NCBI GenBank assembly: GCA_003445835.1
Contig: DMCI01000082.1
Location: 1 to 19,382 of the forward strand
Length of the DNA stretch: 19,382 nucleotides
Source of the DNA: Clostridiales bacterium
GTDB lineage: Bacteria; Bacillota; Clostridia; Christensenellales; CAG-1252
Reading direction: 5' to 3'
Made by a program: the position numbers and the translations under genes
Shown here: positions 17,301 to 19,382 of the stretch, piece after piece
Layout of the letters: every line of letters starts with the position of its first letter
Numbering within the stretch: position 1 is the first letter of the stretch
The notes under the pieces: model-generated
What the model was told of the DNA's origin: nothing
The model's input: the letters and a program-made list of their open reading frames with translations, nothing else
Databases searched by the model: none

Positions 17301-19382
17301 AAGCCGGAGCCGCCGCCTTGCGCCAAGTTACCCACGCCGTTGATCTTAACGATCGCATACGGCAAGGAGCCCTGTCCGAGCGCCGTATCCTCTCTGACCA
17401 CCAACCAGAGGTTGGTAGCGACACCGGTGTTGCTCGTCGCAAAGAATTCACCGCCGGTGAGGGTCACCCCTCTTTCAAGGTAAACGACCGCGTTGCGAAT
17501 GGTTCCCGCATTGTTTTCGACTAAGGAGACAGCCGTACCCGCGTTGGTAAAGCGCAATCCGACGTTTTCGATCGTGCCCGCGTTGGAAGTAAACAAAGCG
17601 TCCGAGAGGGCTGCGTTGCCCACCGTGATAACGTGATGTCCGCCGTTTAAGGACGCCGTCTGCGGAAGTGCGATCGACGGGAAGGCGCGCTCGGGAAGCG
17701 CGAAGTCCGCATTCAACGAGAACGCCGCGTTTTCAAAGGTATACGCGCCGCTGTTGACAGCAAGCGCAAAGGCATAGAATTCACTGCCGCTGCCCATCGT
17801 CGCGCGCGTTACGAAGCGCACTCTGACGTCCGCGACCAAGCGAGAGACCGCCTCGGTGGATACCATATCGTAAGTCAAGTAAGTGACGTAGCTTCTGCCC
17901 GCTTGCGAGGTATAGACGACGTTGTCCATCGCAGCGCCCGTACCCGCAGAGGAAGAGCCGCTTTCATCGATCGCGGCAAAGAAGGCGATCTCCGTGCGGA
18001 GATCCGTGATCTCGCTCGTGAATTCGATCTTGCCGAGTTTGACGTCTTCCGCCGTCGGGCAGGATAAGGTCAAACCTGCGCCACAGATCATGCTGTTGAT
18101 GCAATCGGCTTTCGAGACGTTGTCCATCCTGTCGGAATACACCCAAACGTTGTGAACTTTAGCTGCGTCTTTTGCTTTTGCGTAACCGACCACGCTGTCC
18201 GTACCCGTAAATACGTTGTCAACGATCTTGACGAGGGAAGAAGTCAACGCATTGACGTTGTTGCCGACCAAACCGCCGCTGACGCCGCCGTCAAAGGTGG
18301 CTTGATCGATCTCCGCGTATATACCGTACACATTGCCGAGGTTGACGCCCACCGCCGTCCCGGAATATCCCGTCATCGTTCCGTTAGAGTCGATCTCGCC
18401 TGCGTGGAAGATCGAGCAAGAACGGATGGTCTTGTAGTTTTCACCCGCAAGGAGACCCACGTAAGAGGTTACGCCATAAGCTACCATGCGGAACGTATCC
18501 GTCGCGGTGATCGTGATATCCTTGATCTCGCCTTCGTTGGCGCCGACCAAGCCGCCCGCCGTCGCGGTGTTTTCGGCATAAGAGAACAATCTGCCTTCAA
18601 GAATCAAAGTCACGTCGTTGATGTCGCCGAAAGAGGTTGCCGCAACGACTGCGACCGAGCCGCCGTAAATACAAGCGTTTTGACTGAGATTAACGGAAAG
18701 ATTTGTGATCAAGCCTTCGTTGTATGCAACGAGGATAGCGCTGCGCTCGGCGTCGGCTTTACCATAATTGCCGTCCCTCACGTCGATCGTCAGGTTGCGG
18801 ATAACGGCGGTCGCGCCGGTGTACCCAAACAAACCGCAGTACTCCTCCCCGAAGAGACAATTGCCTTGCAATGTGATCTTGTAGCCCATACCGTCAAACA
18901 CGTTGTTGAAGGGGTATTCCGCCGTACCGATGAGGGCGGTCAAATCGCCTTCTTCCACCGTGATGTCGTTCATCAAGGTAAAGACGATGGTGTTGCCGGA
19001 CAAGCCGCCGCTGACCGAAGACGCCATATCGTTGAGGTCAGCCGCGCTGTAGATCTTGGTGTTGACGAAGATGACCATCACGTACTTGTTTTGAATGGTG
19101 CCGAGGGGCAGGAAGGTGTTTCCGCTTTCACCGACGTTGCCCGTCTTGTCGTCCACTTCGACGGAAGGCGCCGTATACCAGCCGTCGATCTTGGAGCCGC
19201 CCACTTCGGTAACGTTGGTGAAGATGATCCTCTTGGTGAAGAGGTCGATGGCGGCTTTGATTTTGCCGTTGCCTTTGACGTTCAAACTGTTGACCGTCTT
19301 TGCGCCCTCGCCCGCGCCGTCCACGATGCGGTTTAAAGTCACCTGCCATACGTTCATTGTGATAACGCCGTCCAAGTAACCT
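11339..19382 (-). CDS. Giant modular surface protein: beta-helix (GLUG-like) modules, MBG/YDG stalk, C-terminal membrane anchor (5' partial)
   Basis: The frame is open to the window edge, so the N-terminus and any signal peptide are missing; about 2680 residues are visible, numbered here from the codon at 19375. Residues about 100-1480 hold roughly six modules of right-handed beta-helix/GLUG character (GGLVGANEGEIKDITI, GGLVGNN, GNGYTL). Residues about 1515-1570 resemble the bacterial repeat domain that gives AxF-type ends after FGETVAFTA. From about 1740 to 2530 a stalk of MBG/YDG-type units repeats: KVYDGTTT, MIYGD, IIYGN, KKYNGS, KIYYGD, KRLGEPDP. One transmembrane helix (about 2572-2595, GLPILILAALAVFLIIYI) is followed by RAKKKK and an acidic tail of about 80 residues. 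There is no LPXTG motif. The role is probably adhesion or surface-layer-like display; the ligand is unknown. The stop is 36 bp before the ECF gene. Confidence 0.85.
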   Translation of the reverse strand, partial: GYLDGVITMNVWQVTLNRIVDGAGEGAKTVNSLNVKGNGKIKAAIDLFTKRIIFTNVTEVGGSKIDGWYTAPSVEVDDKTGNVGESGNTFLPLGTIQNKYVMVIFVNTKIYSAADLNDMASSVSGGLSGNTIVFTLMNDITVEEGDLTALIGTAEYPFNNVFDGMGYKITLQGNCLFGEEYCGLFGYTGATAVIRNLTIDVRDGNYGKADAERSAILVAYNEGLITNLSVNLSQNACIYGGSVAVVAATSFGDINDVTLILEGRLFSYAENTATAGGLVGANEGEIKDITITATDTFRMVAYGVTSYVGLLAGENYKTIRSCSIFHAGEIDSNGTMTGYSGTAVGVNLGNVYGIYAEIDQATFDGGVSGGLVGNNVNALTSSLVKIVDNVFTGTDSVVGYAKAKDAAKVHNVWVYSDRMDNVSKADCINSMICGAGLTLSCPTAEDVKLGKIEFTSEITDLRTEIAFFAAIDESGSSSAGTGAAMDNVVYTSQAGRSYVTYLTYDMVSTEAVSRLVADVRVRFVTRATMGSGSEFYAFALAVNSGAYTFENAAFSLNADFALPERAFPSIALPQTASLNGGHHVITVGNAALSDALFTSNAGTIENVGLRFTNAGTAVSLVENNAGTIRNAVVYLERGVTLTGGEFFATSNTGVATNLWLVVREDTALGQGSLPYAIVKINGVGNLAQGGGSGLTFSAVQSGDVIFIGYTAGGAIFSSDALFDSAEKQQVVYTAEFISKTLDTDYKLQVLSDVTALGYTGADETFTVGTDLVANNALFTAGNFVGTILGNGYTLKAEGVTGGLFGLFGGRIESLIVDLTEGGSLALFDSANTVVLDGVVILEERAELSVGATVTATNVWVVSENEELYEAFLGGSYAAYSLLYKNGDVTFAFDNGIKVSAADDELQVFAGWYGERGSVFGTVVRENVLSLPTSAGNVWLLNYINRTFTSADDLERLSTAVKNGFEFEGVTFRVADNGFTVDRKIKTIGNERHVFKGNIYGGNKSTIVYANYGGESTFEVEPFLYRLIGEIKELIFVYEEGAVFTGAPALVCENAGKMQGIVVIDKCGDLFDGGAALTLSNDGEIKNSWLVTKGTESAVGAGSRVGVNEMRVDDTTVDVSFSDSEGQQGTRVIFHLSSAARTFLCLYDFDGEVVFPGNYSSGIYTAPATATGSKISVKSINEIRDQNEFVYLGYATSARNLAEESVIKLASDVEVKRNLKPIRFKNLTLDLNGHYLDLTASTATAETVIGTDDRDVATSGGIVKNGSVYLRKGCYGIGEKGLTLQNVVLFMANDGMTLPDYNLAGTVKIVTEDKTRKTEITSLSGTYTYLYAPKAAYAFEDAPAADAAIRASFDETDNYKIGFVGQENELYYYGGIDNLSGVEDIAYFAAKTVDTAEKFSDLAHAAELSEDALLGATVTVAADITVDGTKVRSLLFAGTLLGGGHTVTVTGGNFSGAYLTLLAGGSASDLALAFKSATVTAENLVVTADENEGRIVVIVYQAGAATQTETQALTVNVYGEGEIDVAFGETVAFTAKESGNYALRKWTKAGEDLGRVLTVVGDQPLAAYFELRYFLRVEYIGVDEDILKKNESDLPTFSGIGVCFASDIVGDTIAVAVEDIGKGFFFKGLSSVDAQVNVGANAWTYAVTVTSTYDVTLKAELTYIPMVWESVEYKADETSFTAYDGLKSVLEGQGYEVEYKYSALDDTPPLVSMRPYHAGSYLVSFRIYSGSGVNRRMICDASSGLIIKKAVLTFVNVAIEDKVYDGTTTAEKSGEPVLSGFKGDDGNYITIEGLTFTFADANAGQGKLVYVSGDGTLGYKAAAGAAEKYKYVYRNYDFDAGSVTSGGEIVRANIRLRTLVLSIDSISVEYLKQFDPDAPVLTPTVVSGLIEKDRAAFENLATALVTRENADSFDVGFYRIIVGDSFAFPNYEVKLTPGAEAYYIVTPSEIIVEFDDDDTMIYGDRRHAPKYHVYVGVVDGKQYRDLREGDELIFDDVVYNDGNELLPSDAKYSFTCLFSSANKNYTVKTEGQDSYRIVGGVPVAILQGSQTLTVTPKPITVVADDLNNVKRFGKRTETLRAELASGNSFVERGAKLVVSRAKGETVGRYELSYAVKSESGEDLTSRYLITTQSGEPYYFTINPVAILIKPTKTQIIYGNTVEMINYGKSVEGGGITMADLYYATNWRESNSPEKENADLADIGITLALSEGLKTVLNVGEYDASFDVVNDNPNISEIRISGAQKMIVVQKRYLKLIIKDVTKKYNGSADVSEALFGYTVDPNAALLAQDKKNVKIKEHGYTILRKSASVGIYKIDGDFSLEGAGANNYYLTFTQGNLTINAVDAAVTAEIGYFDESGAFKPATVMRGGTAVADKIYYGDSRAVFKYSLTKEVPFVSVPTEGTDKEISDYIASFFKISHDPLNGLVPDYYEANKIGIIAANNNFNVKFTASFDVEPVRLTLQLVSGTKRLGEPDPEIGYKLIAIDPNNGNEVISDYDKIAKGTFEVIISAERSEGESLGTYKYSNIKVDIKNAAADESLIDEGTESGKAMSADLTVKQDGLSLKIKQKNFLRTVIGKIVTYGLPILILAALAVFLIIYIPRAKKKKAAGTPDDPTPTDGAKTEGEQPSDENAGSAEQTENAEPAEQSENETAEGEEPSADPASEAGDDFDVSDFDIGSSDQK
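11342..11660 (-). other. Transmembrane anchor and acidic cytoplasmic tail of the giant protein
   Basis: A hydrophobic helix of about 22 residues (DNA about 11593-11660) is followed by RAKKKK, the positive-inside stop-transfer signal. About 80 residues then follow, rich in Glu, Asp, Pro, Ser, Ala and Asn, ending in the doublet DFDVSDFDIG just before the C-terminus. The tail is low complexity and would lie in the cytoplasm. Confidence 0.7.
11785..14160 (-). repeat. About eight ~100-residue MBG/YDG-type stalk units in the giant protein
   Basis: Aligned key motifs fall at about residues 1756 (KVYDGTTT), 1865 (YLKQFDPDAP), 1955 (MIYGDRR), 2062 (VKRFGKRTE), 2148 (IIYGNTV), 2258 (KKYNGSAD), 2368 (IYYGDSR) and 2462 (KRLGEPDPEIGY). 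Spacings are 86-110 residues. The motifs are those of the YDG and MBG families, Ig-like beta units that build stalks of bacterial surface proteins. Confidence 0.65.
14930..19075 (-). repeat. Six degenerate beta-helix/GLUG-like modules in the giant protein
   Basis: Modules begin near residues 107, 505, 738, 943, 1182 and 1388 of the visible protein. Each tends to run: an opening helix of the SADDLERLSTAV kind, an ITV-like strand, a G-N-G-Y/GGGHT turn, then LFG...G.IENL rungs. Four of them end with the same short mark: NVWVYS (about 408), NLWLVV (about 655), NVWVVS (about 853), NSWLVT (about 1083). Divergence is high, so the repeat is visible at protein level only. Confidence 0.6.

Noticed and set aside
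1..19382. CRISPR arrays, tRNA genes, insertion sequences, attachment sites, riboswitches
   Set aside because: Reading through the few non-coding intervals (the longest is about 194 bases) shows no direct-repeat arrays, cloverleaf-like sequences, transposase genes or recognisable riboswitch cores.

Overview
The window looks like a piece of a chromosome from an anaerobic, Gram-positive-type bacterium of the Bacillota (Clostridia-like). The reasons are the gene order dgt-dnaG-rpoD-trmK-nif3 on one strand, strong AGGAGG-type ribosome binding sites, a Clostridia-style pyridoxamine kinase, an ECF-type vitamin transporter S component, and very large modular surface proteins. This placement is an inference from gene content; there is no rRNA or other marker in the window. 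I see no tRNA, rRNA, CRISPR array, insertion sequence or phage gene.

Left part, + strand (1-2797): the C-terminal end of a secreted or surface protein made of fibronectin-III-like repeats. A pyridoxal/pyridoxamine kinase follows 4 bases later and ends in a clear intrinsic terminator. Next, with its own extended -10 promoter, comes a membrane-anchored metallophosphoesterase. A bidirectional terminator at about 2814-2845 closes this side and also ends the opposing operon.

Middle part, - strand (10543 down to 2858): a compact operon read as dgt (dNTP triphosphohydrolase), dnaG (primase), rpoD (primary sigma factor), trmK (tRNA m1A22 methyltransferase), nif3/YqfO-like protein, a coiled-coil C4 zinc-ribbon protein, and a sodium/proline symporter (putP). 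Junctions are tight: 2 bp, then overlaps of 14, 4 and 35 bp, then gaps of 1 and 18 bp. A sigma-A-like promoter sits at 10515-10543. The operon combines nucleotide-pool control, replication priming, housekeeping transcription and tRNA modification; putP at the end is the odd passenger.

Right part, - strand (19382 down to 10607): one gene of more than 8 kb, truncated at the window edge. It encodes at least 2680 residues of a modular surface protein. From the N-terminal side it has about six GLUG/beta-helix-like modules, a bacterial-repeat-like domain, about eight roughly 100-residue MBG/YDG-type stalk units, one transmembrane helix and an acidic cytoplasmic tail with no LPXTG signal. A solitary ECF S component, itself with an acidic tail, follows 36 bases downstream. 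No defence, mobile or biosynthetic system is visible. The least described object is the giant protein with its unusual anchor and its transporter neighbour.
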